From: Aquimarina sp. MMG016
GTDB lineage: Bacteria; Bacteroidota; Bacteroidia; Flavobacteriales; Flavobacteriaceae
Length of the DNA: 64,000 nucleotides
NCBI RefSeq assembly: GCF_018100805.1
Contig: NZ_JAGJEA010000002.1
Span: forward strand, 620,001 to 684,000
Direction of reading: 5' to 3'
This document shows, piece by piece, positions 53,016 to 62,231 of the stretch. The position numbers and the translations under genes are program-made. The notes under the pieces were generated by a model that worked only from the letters and a program-made list of their open reading frames with translations, had not been told where the DNA came from and did not search any database. Within the stretch, counting starts at the first letter, position 1, and each line of letters starts with the position of its first letter.

Positions 53016-54338
53016 ATGAAAAATAAATTAGTGCTACTTGGCAGCATCATATTAGTTTCTAAAGTTCTATCTGCACAGTCTAATACTGATATCATTAAGT
53101 CAGTTCAGAAGCTAATGACCGAAAATTACATTTTTCTGGATAAAGCAGAAAAAGTAAACGAGCATCTAGATACTCTAATCAATAAAAGATATTTTAATAG
53201 ATATAAGAAACCTAAAGAGTTTGCAGAAGCATTAACGAAAGAGGTGCAAAAAATTACAAATGATAAGCACCTAAATATAGCTCCACCCAAGCCACAAAAT
53301 AATCGACCAAGCAGTCCTCCAGAATTTATCCCAATGCATCTCCAAAATATTGAAAGATTTCGTCAGGGCGGATTTGGAGAAGTTAGTTTTTTTGAAGGTA
53401 ATGTAGCCTATATCCGTCTAAAAGGGTTTAGAGTAGAAGATACAATAAAAGTAGATCCATTAATGAAATATGTATCTACAGCAGATGCCATTATAATTGA
53501 TTTAAGAGACAATGGAGGGGGTAATGGCCCTGTTGGTATTAATTTAAGTAGTTATTTTCTTCCTGAAAACTTACCCCTAACCAGTGTTTATACCAGAAGA
53601 ACAGACACTATGGAAGAATACAGTACAATACATGTACAAGGAAAACAAAAGCTGGATGTACCTTTATTTATACTAACCAATAACAGAACATTTTCTGCGG
53701 CTGAAGCTTTTGCCTATGATCTACAAGCCAGAAATAGAGCTACAATAATAGGTGAAGTTACAGGCGGAGGTGCTCATCCAGTAAATTTTATGCGATTACC
53801 CCAAGGATACAGACTTATTGTTCCCATTGCGCGTTCCATAAATCCGGTAACCAACACAAACTGGGAAGGAGTCGGAGTAATCCCTGATATCAAGTTACCT
53901 GCAAAAGATGCTTTGGCAAAAGCCAAAAAAATAGCCAAAACGCAAGCTAAGGAGTATAGAGAAAAACCATTTAGAAGACTAGAGCATCTTCTAGAAAAAG
54001 ATGAGATTACAAAAGAAGATGAAGATATTGTTTGTCAACTCCTGGAAATTATTGTCAAAAGAGAGCACCTGGAAAGTTTTATGGTTAATGATATGGGGTA
54101 CAATTATCTTAGAAGAAGAAATATAAATGGTGCATTAGCAATTCTAAGAGCTGGTACTATACTCTTCCCCAATTCTCCAAATGCTCAGGATAGTTATGCA
54201 GAAGTTTTAGTTAGAAATAATCAAAATACATTAGCTCTAAAATATTACCAAGAGGCTGTTTTTCTTGCCAAAAGACAAAAGGATGAGAAAATAGAGTTAT
54301 ACCAAAAAAACCTGGAGCATTTTAAAGCTAAAATGTAG
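53016..54338 (+). CDS. S41-family peptidase with C-terminal TPR
   Basis: The 440-residue secreted protein has a signal peptide (to about residue 20), an N-terminal helical segment of IRBP/tricorn type, and an S41 catalytic core: NVAYIRLKGF, AIIIDLRDNGGGNGP and the nucleophile Ser227 in NNRTFSAAEAFAY, then GEVTGGGAHPV. Unlike CtpA-type proteases it has no PDZ domain. The C-terminal part (about 360-440) carries TPR-like helices (ALAILRAGTILFPNSPNAQDSYAEVLV). Such S41B members are usually extracytoplasmic and poorly characterised. It ends 16 bases before the convergent response-regulator gene. Confidence 0.88.
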   Translation: MKNKLVLLGSIILVSKVLSAQSNTDIIKSVQKLMTENYIFLDKAEKVNEHLDTLINKRYFNRYKKPKEFAEALTKEVQKITNDKHLNIAPPKPQNNRPSSPPEFIPMHLQNIERFRQGGFGEVSFFEGNVAYIRLKGFRVEDTIKVDPLMKYVSTADAIIIDLRDNGGGNGPVGINLSSYFLPENLPLTSVYTRRTDTMEEYSTIHVQGKQKLDVPLFILTNNRTFSAAEAFAYDLQARNRATIIGEVTGGGAHPVNFMRLPQGYRLIVPIARSINPVTNTNWEGVGVIPDIKLPAKDALAKAKKIAKTQAKEYREKPFRRLEHLLEKDEITKEDEDIVCQLLEIIVKREHLESFMVNDMGYNYLRRRNINGALAILRAGTILFPNSPNAQDSYAEVLVRNNQNTLALKYYQEAVFLAKRQKDEKIELYQKNLEHFKAKM

Positions 54339-54354
54339 TACCATAAATATTCAC

Positions 54355-55068
54355 TTATCTCCAACCTTTTTTACCGGTGTTGTATATTTTTTTCAAGGCT
54401 TCATCACGATACCCTCTACCTACTGGAATACTATGATCCTCGATCTCCAGCGTATTCCCTTCCATAGCGGTTACATAATGAAAATTGACTATAAAAGATT
54501 TATGAACCTGCACAAACTGAGTAGGTGGTAATACTTCTAATACTCCCGTGAGTGTTTGATAGGTCACCAGAGAACGATCAGTGAGAATAACTTTAATATA
54601 ATCCTTTAAGCTTTCGATATAAAGAATGTCTGTAAAGTGAACTTTGATTTTTCGCTTATCAACTTTAAAAAATATTGCATCTGTAGTTAAGACTTCTGGA
54701 ATATCTTGAGTCACTCTTCCTCTTACCTTCTCTACCGCTTGCACAAAGCGGTAAAACGGAATTGGTTTTATCAGATAATCTACAGCATTAAGCTCAAAAC
54801 CATCTACTGCATAATCCCGATGAGCTGTGGTAAAAATAATTTTTGGAGGAATGGATAATGTTTTTACAAAATTGATCCCATCCAGCATAGGCATCTGGAT
54901 ATCCAAAAAAATAAGGTCTACAGTATTATTATGCAAATATTCTATAGCAGATAGTGCATCCAGAAATGTTCCGACTTCTGATAAAAAATCAAGCCTTCCT
55001 ATATAGTCAGAAATCACATCGTGAGCCAAAGGCTCATCATCTACTATAATACACGTTATTTTACCCAT
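54355..55068 (-). CDS. LytTR-family response regulator
   Basis: The 237-residue protein has a receiver domain (acidic Asp10-Asp11, phospho-acceptor Asp56 in LIFLDIQMPMLDG, Lys in YLIKPIP) and a C-terminal LytTR DNA-binding domain (about 135-232, with ILYIESLKDYIKVIL and QVHKSFIVNFHYV). It is 12 bases after the histidine kinase gene, forming a LytS/LytR-type two-component pair. Targets are not visible; the adjacent peptidase gene is convergent. Confidence 0.94.
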   Translation of the reverse strand: MGKITCIIVDDEPLAHDVISDYIGRLDFLSEVGTFLDALSAIEYLHNNTVDLIFLDIQMPMLDGINFVKTLSIPPKIIFTTAHRDYAVDGFELNAVDYLIKPIPFYRFVQAVEKVRGRVTQDIPEVLTTDAIFFKVDKRKIKVHFTDILYIESLKDYIKVILTDRSLVTYQTLTGVLEVLPPTQFVQVHKSFIVNFHYVTAMEGNTLEIEDHSIPVGRGYRDEALKKIYNTGKKGWR

Positions 55069-55080
55069 TCATTAACTTAT

Positions 55081-56115
55081 TTAACTCAACTGTATACATA
55101 CATCTGCATAAAACTTCTTTTCCCGTTCTTCTAATTTAAAAGTATGTTTTTTGGGATACATAATCTGTAGTCTTTTGGATAAATTCTGTACACCAATTCC
55201 ATTCTTTTTTCCTTCTTCCATCTTATTCTTTACAGGATTGATCGTACTGATCTGTAATTCATTATTTTGTATAGCAATAGAAATTTGTATCTCTACATCT
55301 CCCCTTTCATTTAGTGCACAATGCTTAAATGCATTTTCTGCCAACGGAATGATAATCAATGGTGGAATCATCACTTCATTAAAATCTCCCATCAACTCTA
55401 GTTGTAACTTCAATCTGTTTCCAAATCTTAGCTTTTCTAATTCTATATAATCATTGAGGTGATGAATTTCTTTTTCTAATGAGATCTTATCTTCCACCCC
55501 ATCATATAGCATATAGGATAATAAGTTAGACAATTGCAGCAATGCCTCTGGAGTCCTCTTAGAACCTTTTAATGCTAGTGAATACAAATTGTTTAGCGTA
55601 TTAAACAAAAAGTGTGGATTCATCTGCGACTTTAAAAAATTAAGCTCGCTGATCTTCTGTTCTTTCTCTACCTTCTCCAGATTGATCTTATTGGCATAAT
55701 AATCCCTGAATACTTTTATGGCTGTTGCTGGACCAAACCATAATAGTATGGCTCTGGTGAGGCCAAGTACCCTGGTAAATGAAAAGAAATCTTCTGGTAG
55801 TTTGGGCACTTCTAATAATATTGGATAGATTATGTAATACTCTGCCAATAATACCAGATAAGCATTAAAAATTAGTAATGGAATAAAAATCAAAAAGTAG
55901 TATCCATAGCGTTTTGTGTCAATGTACTTTGGCCACAAATAATACATATGTAAATAATAGAACGGAATCTCAATGAAGCATCCCAGATAGCGAGAACATG
56001 CATTAAGAAACGGAATCCCCCGCATAACATCTAACAATACCCAAAGTAACCAATATAAAATCCAGAAGATTACATGCTTCAAGATACGGTTATTAAATAA
56101 AGAGGTATTATTCAT
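55081..56115 (-). CDS. LytS-like sensor histidine kinase
   Basis: The 344-residue membrane kinase has four N-terminal helices (about 12-30, 46-60, 72-92, 112-132), a short coiled coil, the His_kinase domain with phospho-accepting His168 in SQMNPHFLFNTLNNLYSLA, and an HATPase end with IPPLIIIPLAENAFKH and GIGVQNLSKRLQIMY. It lacks a dedicated extracellular sensor domain, so the signal is probably sensed in the membrane. It pairs with the LytTR regulator directly downstream. TATTTTTG (56138-56131) is -7-like but has no TTG at the right distance. Confidence 0.93.
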   Translation of the reverse strand: MNNTSLFNNRILKHVIFWILYWLLWVLLDVMRGIPFLNACSRYLGCFIEIPFYYLHMYYLWPKYIDTKRYGYYFLIFIPLLIFNAYLVLLAEYYIIYPILLEVPKLPEDFFSFTRVLGLTRAILLWFGPATAIKVFRDYYANKINLEKVEKEQKISELNFLKSQMNPHFLFNTLNNLYSLALKGSKRTPEALLQLSNLLSYMLYDGVEDKISLEKEIHHLNDYIELEKLRFGNRLKLQLELMGDFNEVMIPPLIIIPLAENAFKHCALNERGDVEIQISIAIQNNELQISTINPVKNKMEEGKKNGIGVQNLSKRLQIMYPKKHTFKLEEREKKFYADVCIQLS

Positions 56116-56237
56116 AGAATATTATGAAATCAAAAATAAATCCACAATATCTATAAATAATGATTAATATGCTATTTTTTTATCTCAACGACAACTACTG
56201 CTCGATGAAATCAGAAGTTTAATATTCAGACACTTTT

Positions 56238-56999
56238 CTACTCCATTATTGCCACAACTCTGGCAGGAGCGGCAGAAGCACCTACAATCTTTAACGGAAA
56301 AACTGCCACCTTAAAACCTGAGTATGGCAATGCATCGAGGTTTACAAGTTGCTCCATATGACAATATTCTTTTCGTTGTCCTACCAAGTGTGCTTCCCAA
56401 AACAGTTCGGGATTATTAGTTTCCTTAGCCTTTTTCATCATATAAGGTAATGGCAAATCCCATCCCCAGGCATCAATCCCCATCACTTTGATTCCTTGAT
56501 CGATCAACCATTCAGTCGCCTCCGCACTCATCCCTGTACCTATTTTATGAAAATCTTTGGTACCATTAAATTTATCTCGTCCGGTTTTAATCAGTACTAT
56601 CATACCGGGTGCTATTGCTAAATCGTTAGTCTCCAAAAATGATGTTAGATCAGTTACCGTAATCGGATCAAAATCTTGTTTATGTTTCATATCGATCACT
56701 AACCCCTGGCCATAACACCATTCTAATGGTATCTCATCAATAGTTTTGGCTTTTTCTCCATTAACCGTGGGAGCATAATGCCATGGAGCATCAATATGAG
56801 TCGTGGAATGGACTCCCATCTTTTTTATGGTATCGTCTGCCCAACCGGTAAATCCTTTAGGAAATAATCTAAAAGGCAATCCTAATACACGAATTAGCCA
56901 TTTTGCCTTGCGGTGAGGTTTATGCTTTATTTTTACTTTCATAAACCAAGGATCAGATGCATTGTATTGAATAGGTTTTGAGAGATCGATGATTTTCAT
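56238..56999 (-). CDS. Cyclase-family metal hydrolase (kynurenine formamidase fold)
   Basis: The 253-residue protein belongs to the PF04199 cyclase family. The metal-binding motif HSTTHIDAPWHY gives His64, His68, Asp70 and His74, matching HxGTHxDxPxH with Ser-Thr in place of Gly-Thr. IKVMGIDAWGWD and EAHLVGQRKEYCHMEQLVNL are also family features. Known members hydrolyse amides such as N-formylkynurenine or isatin, or act in polyketide cyclisation. It is a single gene, 115 bases downstream of the retinol-saturase-like oxidoreductase; the pair may work on related substrates, but nothing proves it. Confidence 0.85.
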   Translation of the reverse strand: MKIIDLSKPIQYNASDPWFMKVKIKHKPHRKAKWLIRVLGLPFRLFPKGFTGWADDTIKKMGVHSTTHIDAPWHYAPTVNGEKAKTIDEIPLEWCYGQGLVIDMKHKQDFDPITVTDLTSFLETNDLAIAPGMIVLIKTGRDKFNGTKDFHKIGTGMSAEATEWLIDQGIKVMGIDAWGWDLPLPYMMKKAKETNNPELFWEAHLVGQRKEYCHMEQLVNLDALPYSGFKVAVFPLKIVGASAAPARVVAIME

Positions 57000-57114
57000 G
57001 GTAGTTGTGGTTTTATGAGTTTTTTTGATACTATAGTTCTTACTTCCGTAAAAGGAAATATTACTGTTTTTAGTGAATACTATTTAGATCTTACTATACT
57101 TTGGAGCGTTTGAA

Positions 57115-58704
57115 TTAGGATTTAAAAATCTTTCTTCCAAAATTGGTTCCTGTAGCAGCAGAAGCAGTAACAACACCTGCAAACAAAGCTCCTCCCACCC
57201 CAGCCGTTACAATATCTTGTCCCGTAAGGTATAATCCCTTAATAGGTGTTCTGGGTTGTAAGAACTTTTGGCGAAATCGATCAGGGGTATGATCAATCCC
57301 ATAGATCTCTCCTTTTTCGTAGTTCACAAAATGTTTTGTACTTAGTGGTGTAGAAAGTTCATAATAATCCACTTGTCCTTCCAGGTGTGGTAATTGTTTG
57401 AATAACTCCTTCATTAATCGTTGGGCAATTTTTTCTTTCCATTCCTCATACGATTCTCCACGTTTCATCCATCGGGTACCTTCCCAGTTCGCACATGCTT
57501 CATACGGAACCAGGGTAATAATATCTATAGTACTTCTACCCGGGTATCTATTGGTCCAATCAGGGTCTTTGGCAGATGGAAAAGATACATATACTACAGG
57601 AAAAGGTGCGTCCTGATCTTTCAGGTATCTCGCCACACAAGTATCGTGGTCACCATCATCAGGATAGATCCAAAAATTAGTTTTAGGCAGCTGCAATGCT
57701 TCCGGAGAACTCTTAAGTCCCATATATAAACATGCATGTGAAACAGATGGAGTTACTTTTTGTAATTGCTCTTGTAATTTATGCTGAATACGTGCTTGTT
57801 TAGGAATCAACTTTTCGAAAGTATTAAAAACACCGGCTCCACTAATAATAGTATCGGCATAAAATTCCTTACCATCAATCATACGCACACCTTTGGCATT
57901 ATTATCTTCTATGATCACTTCCTCCACAGCAGCGTTAGTCAATATCGTACCAGAAGCATCAGCAATAACAGGATCAATCGTATCCGCAATTCTAGAAGAT
58001 CCACCAACAGGAAAGTTACCGCCAGAAAAATAATGCCTTGCTACAGAAGCATGCATTGCAAAACTACTTTGCTTAGGAGGTAAACCATAATCCCCATACT
58101 GCGCCGTTAATACCTTTATTAATTCTTGGTTATCTGTTAGTTTGCTTAATACTGCATACGTAGTTTGATCAGCATATTTCAGATATGGCCTTCTCATAAA
58201 ACCACCAATCAAAAAACGCAAAAAACCAGGTAATGCCTTTTCTTTATAGAACGTACTCATTACCTTATTTGCTTTGAAAACCAAACTAATATATTGCTCA
58301 ATAGCTTTTTCCTCATTAGGAAAATATTCTAGCATTTTATTTTTAAAGTTCTCTACTCCTTTTACAAAATCATAGGATTTATCCCCAATAATAATTCGAT
58401 CATATACTTCGCCCATATCAGCCCACTCTAACTTATTATCAGAAACGTAATCAAACAACTTGCGTATAGGACTATGCTCTTGTTGTACACCACCTATATA
58501 ATGAATACCTACATCCCACTCATATCCTTTACGTTTAAATACATGGGTAAACCCTCCTGCTGTATAATGACGTTCCAGAACTAATACTTTCTTACTTTCT
58601 TTTGCTAATATAGCTCCAACAGTAAGGCTTCCCATTCCGGATCCAATAATAATCACATCATAGGTATCTTCTAATTGTGGGCGTTGTTTATAGGATTGTA
58701 TCAT
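57115..58704 (-). CDS. Phytoene desaturase/retinol saturase-like FAD oxidoreductase
   Basis: The 529-residue protein has an N-terminal FAD motif, VIIIGSGMGSLTVGAILA (17-34), followed by VLVLERHYTAGGFTHVF and WDVGIHYIGG, typical of the CrtI/RetSat group. The C-terminal FAD segment is GLYLTGQDIVTAGVGGALFAG. The length is close to retinol 13,14-reductase. It would oxidise or reduce a polyene or isoprenoid-like substrate. A Bacteroidetes-type promoter lies directly upstream with a leader of about 29 bases. No other carotenoid gene is in the window. Confidence 0.87.
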   Translation of the reverse strand: MIQSYKQRPQLEDTYDVIIIGSGMGSLTVGAILAKESKKVLVLERHYTAGGFTHVFKRKGYEWDVGIHYIGGVQQEHSPIRKLFDYVSDNKLEWADMGEVYDRIIIGDKSYDFVKGVENFKNKMLEYFPNEEKAIEQYISLVFKANKVMSTFYKEKALPGFLRFLIGGFMRRPYLKYADQTTYAVLSKLTDNQELIKVLTAQYGDYGLPPKQSSFAMHASVARHYFSGGNFPVGGSSRIADTIDPVIADASGTILTNAAVEEVIIEDNNAKGVRMIDGKEFYADTIISGAGVFNTFEKLIPKQARIQHKLQEQLQKVTPSVSHACLYMGLKSSPEALQLPKTNFWIYPDDGDHDTCVARYLKDQDAPFPVVYVSFPSAKDPDWTNRYPGRSTIDIITLVPYEACANWEGTRWMKRGESYEEWKEKIAQRLMKELFKQLPHLEGQVDYYELSTPLSTKHFVNYEKGEIYGIDHTPDRFRQKFLQPRTPIKGLYLTGQDIVTAGVGGALFAGVVTASAATGTNFGRKIFKS

Positions 58705-58732
58705 AGATCTGGTAACAATTTTGGTTATAAGT

Positions 58733-58771
58733 TGTTTCTCAAATCTAAGAAGATAATTAATGTTAAACCAA
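58733..58771 (-). promoter_or_regulatory. Bacteroidetes-type promoter of the RetSat-like gene
   Basis: On the minus strand, TTG (58771-58769) is followed by 21 bases and then TAGATTTG (58747-58740), a full TAnnTTTG match. The expected start at about 58733 gives a leader of about 29 bases. Spacing and leader length equal those of the wza promoter. Confidence 0.62.
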
Positions 58772-58925
58772 TATTCAGAAAATATTAAATCCTACTCTTT
58801 GTTTGTCAAAGAACTCTTTTTATAGAATATGCCTAAAGAAAACTAAATATATGGAATCGAGTATAGGAAACTCTGAAGCACCCCCACTTCAGAAGTAACC
58901 TAAGCCCGATATGGATGTATCCTTG

Positions 58926-60920
58926 TTATTTTTTAAGTTTTAAATCCTTTACTAATGCTACAATCCTTTCATTAATACCTGGATTTATTCTAATACATTC
59001 TTCAAAGTGTATAATAGCTTCTTGGATATTACCGTCGTTATGATATGCATACCCGAGCATTTCATAAGCAGTATGGGAACTAGGGTAATTTTTTATATTC
59101 ATTTTAAAAAGCTCATAAGCCTCTTTTCGTTCATTGCCATTAAATTTAGCCCAGGCAGTCATATTGACAACATTCTCCGGAGGCAAAAAACTAACGCCTA
59201 AATTCTCTGACAAGGTATCATAATGATCTATGATATCGTTCTTAGTAATGGTCCTTGATAAAGGCAATACATAATCTTTAAAAATAAATTCCAATCCGTG
59301 GTATAAACTAATCAAAGAAACACTTCTGTGATCTTCTTTTTCGAAAATCTGAAATTTAACATTGGAGTGCGATATCCCCTGATTTTTTAGCCTTGCATAA
59401 AAGTGCTCATGGCTATTTCTCATCTTTGCAATCTTGCCATTGGTGTTTTTATAACTATTAGCCCCAGAAAGGTAGAAACGTTTCTTCTGTATTTCATGAG
59501 CTAAACTAGTATCGATCTTTCTAATGATATATTGGTCATCCCACCAATAGTTTGGATCGATTGCCAGATATGCATTAAACACAGTATTATCTAAGTATGC
59601 TTCAGTAACTATGGTGCCTCCCAGAGCATGACCTACTAATACATTGTAGTTTTTGGTTCTATATTTTTTTTTGACTTCCGGAAGAAGTTCTTTCTCCAGA
59701 AACTTAAGAAACTGCTTTCCGTTTCCGCTATCTTTCTGTGCAATCTTATGATCCTTTCCGTCATAACCAATTAATGATTTGGTAGGAGAAAAGTCTCTTA
59801 CCTTGCTTTGATGCGTAGAAATTGCGACAATAATCATTTCAGGTATTTGTCCTTCCTTGCTCATCACCTCTACTGTAGTACTTGTCGAAAACACATGATA
59901 ATCACCATCCAAAAGAAATAAGACAGGATGATTTATCGCAGTATTGTTTTGGTATGATGGAGGAAGACTAATGGTATACTCTCTTTCTTCTCCTAATGAC
60001 TCTGAATATAACGTATGTTTTATCGTATTTAAATATACTCCTTTACCTTCCTGGTTAAAACCTTTGACTTTTTCACTTTCTAACTGAACATCATTCTCTG
60101 ATATATAGGTATCATAATTCTGATAAACATATAGAAGTCCTTCATATAAACTTCTATAGGCGGAAGTACCATGGTTTTCATCTTCAAAATATTCTAATTT
60201 TATATGAGTATAGGGCACTCCATAATTTTTAAGCGTGCTGCAGAAAAGCTCGTGAGCATTACGCATAGCTGTAACTCCTTGTTTATTTCTTTCATAATTG
60301 TCAGCACTAGAAATATACATCCTTTTATGCTTGATTTTTTTAACCAAATCCGAGTTAATTCTTTTGGTCAATAGCTGCGAATCCCACCAAAAACTTGGAT
60401 CTGTAGCGATGTAGGCATTAAATGTACTATTAGAAAGATATGCATATCCTGCAAAAAGACCTCCCAGAGAATGTCCGGTTAATATTCTATATGAATTGGT
60501 TCTAAACTTTTTATCCACTTCTGATAAGAGTTCTTTTTCGATAAAATTCAAAAAATCTTCTCCTCCTCCACTCGAATTAGCATACGCTGTCTGTGTAGGT
60601 GTTAGATCTCTATTTCTATCCGTATTAGGTATAGCCACAATTATAGTTTCAGGAATTCTATGCGTTTTACTTAGATATTCTATTAAACCAGAGGTATAAA
60701 TAAACCGATAATCACCATCTGATAGTACCAAAACAGGATAACGCTTTGTCGTTTCTGCATACGATGCAGGAAGGCTGACGATGTAGCTTCTTTTTTCTTT
60801 TAAGATTGTTGATGTAATGGTATACTCAGTTCCGATCCTGAGTTTTTCAGATTCTTGTGCAATGACACTAAAGAGTGACATAAAAATTAACACCTGTACA
60901 ACTGCTATAATTCTTTTCAT
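58926..60920 (-). CDS. Secreted tandem esterase (one domain lacking its serine) with TPR end
   Basis: The 664-residue protein has a signal peptide (to about residue 21), two consecutive IroE/Fes-type esterase domains (about 30-272 and 295-555) and TPR helices at about 585-650 (AYEMLGYAYHNDGNIQEAIIHFEECIRINP). Domain 1 has the nucleophile Ser151 in TGHSLGG and His250 in DENHG. Domain 2 keeps the same flanks but reads VGHALGG, with Ala432 in place of Ser, while His531 is kept. Domain 2 should therefore be catalytically dead by the classical mechanism. The gene follows the ChaN/EreA-like gene by 9 bases. A hydrolase of ester-linked siderophore or carbohydrate is likely. Confidence 0.87.
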   Translation of the reverse strand: MKRIIAVVQVLIFMSLFSVIAQESEKLRIGTEYTITSTILKEKRSYIVSLPASYAETTKRYPVLVLSDGDYRFIYTSGLIEYLSKTHRIPETIIVAIPNTDRNRDLTPTQTAYANSSGGGEDFLNFIEKELLSEVDKKFRTNSYRILTGHSLGGLFAGYAYLSNSTFNAYIATDPSFWWDSQLLTKRINSDLVKKIKHKRMYISSADNYERNKQGVTAMRNAHELFCSTLKNYGVPYTHIKLEYFEDENHGTSAYRSLYEGLLYVYQNYDTYISENDVQLESEKVKGFNQEGKGVYLNTIKHTLYSESLGEEREYTISLPPSYQNNTAINHPVLFLLDGDYHVFSTSTTVEVMSKEGQIPEMIIVAISTHQSKVRDFSPTKSLIGYDGKDHKIAQKDSGNGKQFLKFLEKELLPEVKKKYRTKNYNVLVGHALGGTIVTEAYLDNTVFNAYLAIDPNYWWDDQYIIRKIDTSLAHEIQKKRFYLSGANSYKNTNGKIAKMRNSHEHFYARLKNQGISHSNVKFQIFEKEDHRSVSLISLYHGLEFIFKDYVLPLSRTITKNDIIDHYDTLSENLGVSFLPPENVVNMTAWAKFNGNERKEAYELFKMNIKNYPSSHTAYEMLGYAYHNDGNIQEAIIHFEECIRINPGINERIVALVKDLKLKK

Positions 60921-60929
60921 GTTTCTATA

Positions 60930-62084
60930 TTATTGTTTATTAAGTAATACACGATAACGAGATTTTACATCTGCATACCCTTTTATCTGTTTCCAATATT
61001 CATCAAGGTTATCCACTTCTCCGTGCCAATGTGGATCCGGGAGCTGTAACTTAGTATTGATCCAGTCCTTATTTTTAAAGAAATCCTGGTCTATCGTACA
61101 AGGCTCCATATTTTTAAATGGTACTAAGAAAATGTACCCATCAAACAATTTGTCTAATGTAAAATCAGGATAGCAGGTTGCATAATTACTATCATCTCTC
61201 AACTTGCCAAGCGGAGTGTCTTGTAAATCAAATCCCACCGGGATGTTATCCCTTTTTTCAATAAGCGCTTCTATATTACCATTGGCCGGTGATAGCAGAA
61301 ATGGTGCTTTGTTTGGTTTGTTATAAAATGGTCCGTGCAAGAAAATAGAAAAGACTTTAGAAGGATATTGTTGATAAAGCCTGTTTCCCAGACTTCCATC
61401 ATCGTAGTGACAAAAATCATCTTGATTAGCTGCTAATGAAGCCTGCTTGTATTTGGTATACGCATGAGGAGTTCCCACTAACAGCACAATTTTGTCTTCT
61501 TTGCTTACTATTTCTTTAGTTATGACTTCTGTCCTAAATTTATTGGGAGTTCCTTTATAAAATACGTTAGACATATTCTCAGGTGTGGGTGTACCTTCGA
61601 ATTCACTCCAATCATATTGATAGCTAATATTTAGTATTCTAAATTTCCTTTGATCTGGAGAAAGGTTTGTATTAAATTTCCATACTGTTTTATAAATATC
61701 CATATACTCCCTATATGCCCAGCCAACATTATAGAAATACATCATATCTCTGGCTACTTGCTCGTCATACGTTTTACCGGTGACTAACGAATCCAGGGTA
61801 GCTTGTTTTTCATAAGCTCCAAACTCCATTCCTAAGGTGTATACACCAGCTTCATATAGTTGGGGAATTAGTTGTGTCACAAAATCGAGATTGTTTTTAA
61901 TCGCATGATCTTCTCCCAGAATCACCATATCATATTCTTTGGTTTTGTTAACCACATACGATATCGGATCAAGGCCTTTCTGATCTAAATACTGTAATTC
62001 TTCAGAAAAACCGGTACTTTGACCTATACCGCTATAAAAAACTATAAAGGCAATAGCAATCCATATGTTATCTCTTAAATCCAT
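60930..62084 (-). CDS. ChaN/EreA-like superfamily secreted protein
   Basis: The 384-residue protein has an N-terminal hydrophobic signal (about 7-22) and then MVILGEDHAIKNNLDF and YTLGMEFGAYEKQA, the two motifs (His and Glu pairs) of the ChaN/erythromycin-esterase-like fold, plus VLLVGTPHAYTKY later. Known relatives bind haem (ChaN) or hydrolyse macrolides (EreA), but here the role is unknown. It is 9 bases upstream of the tandem esterase gene and lies just after a hairpin terminator of the Sus pair, so its transcript probably arises partly by read-through. Confidence 0.7.
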   Translation of the reverse strand: MDLRDNIWIAIAFIVFYSGIGQSTGFSEELQYLDQKGLDPISYVVNKTKEYDMVILGEDHAIKNNLDFVTQLIPQLYEAGVYTLGMEFGAYEKQATLDSLVTGKTYDEQVARDMMYFYNVGWAYREYMDIYKTVWKFNTNLSPDQRKFRILNISYQYDWSEFEGTPTPENMSNVFYKGTPNKFRTEVITKEIVSKEDKIVLLVGTPHAYTKYKQASLAANQDDFCHYDDGSLGNRLYQQYPSKVFSIFLHGPFYNKPNKAPFLLSPANGNIEALIEKRDNIPVGFDLQDTPLGKLRDDSNYATCYPDFTLDKLFDGYIFLVPFKNMEPCTIDQDFFKNKDWINTKLQLPDPHWHGEVDNLDEYWKQIKGYADVKSRYRVLLNKQ

Positions 62085-62105
62085 ATCATATAACTATACT
62101 ATATT

Positions 62106-62136
62106 AAAAAAGGGGCTATGTGGTTTTAGCCCCTTT
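62106..62136 (-). terminator. Rho-independent terminator after the SusE-like gene
   Basis: On the minus strand perfect 9-base arms AAAGGGGCT (62136-62128) and AGCCCCTTT (62117-62109) enclose a 10-base loop and run into T (to 62106). It lies about 95 bases after the SusE-like stop and only about 20 bases before the ChaN/EreA-like ATG. Confidence 0.85.
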
Positions 62137-62231
62137 AAAGTCAAAATGAAACTACAAAAACTAATTCAACACACATAAAATAGCTTCTATCAAACAATTA
62201 AAAAACAAATCCAATTCTATTAAAACTCCTA

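Noticed and set aside
58881-58897. ACTTCAGAAGT palindrome downstream of the esterase stop region
   Set aside because: It is short, with no T tract and no partner element, and is likely to be chance in a 220-base gap.
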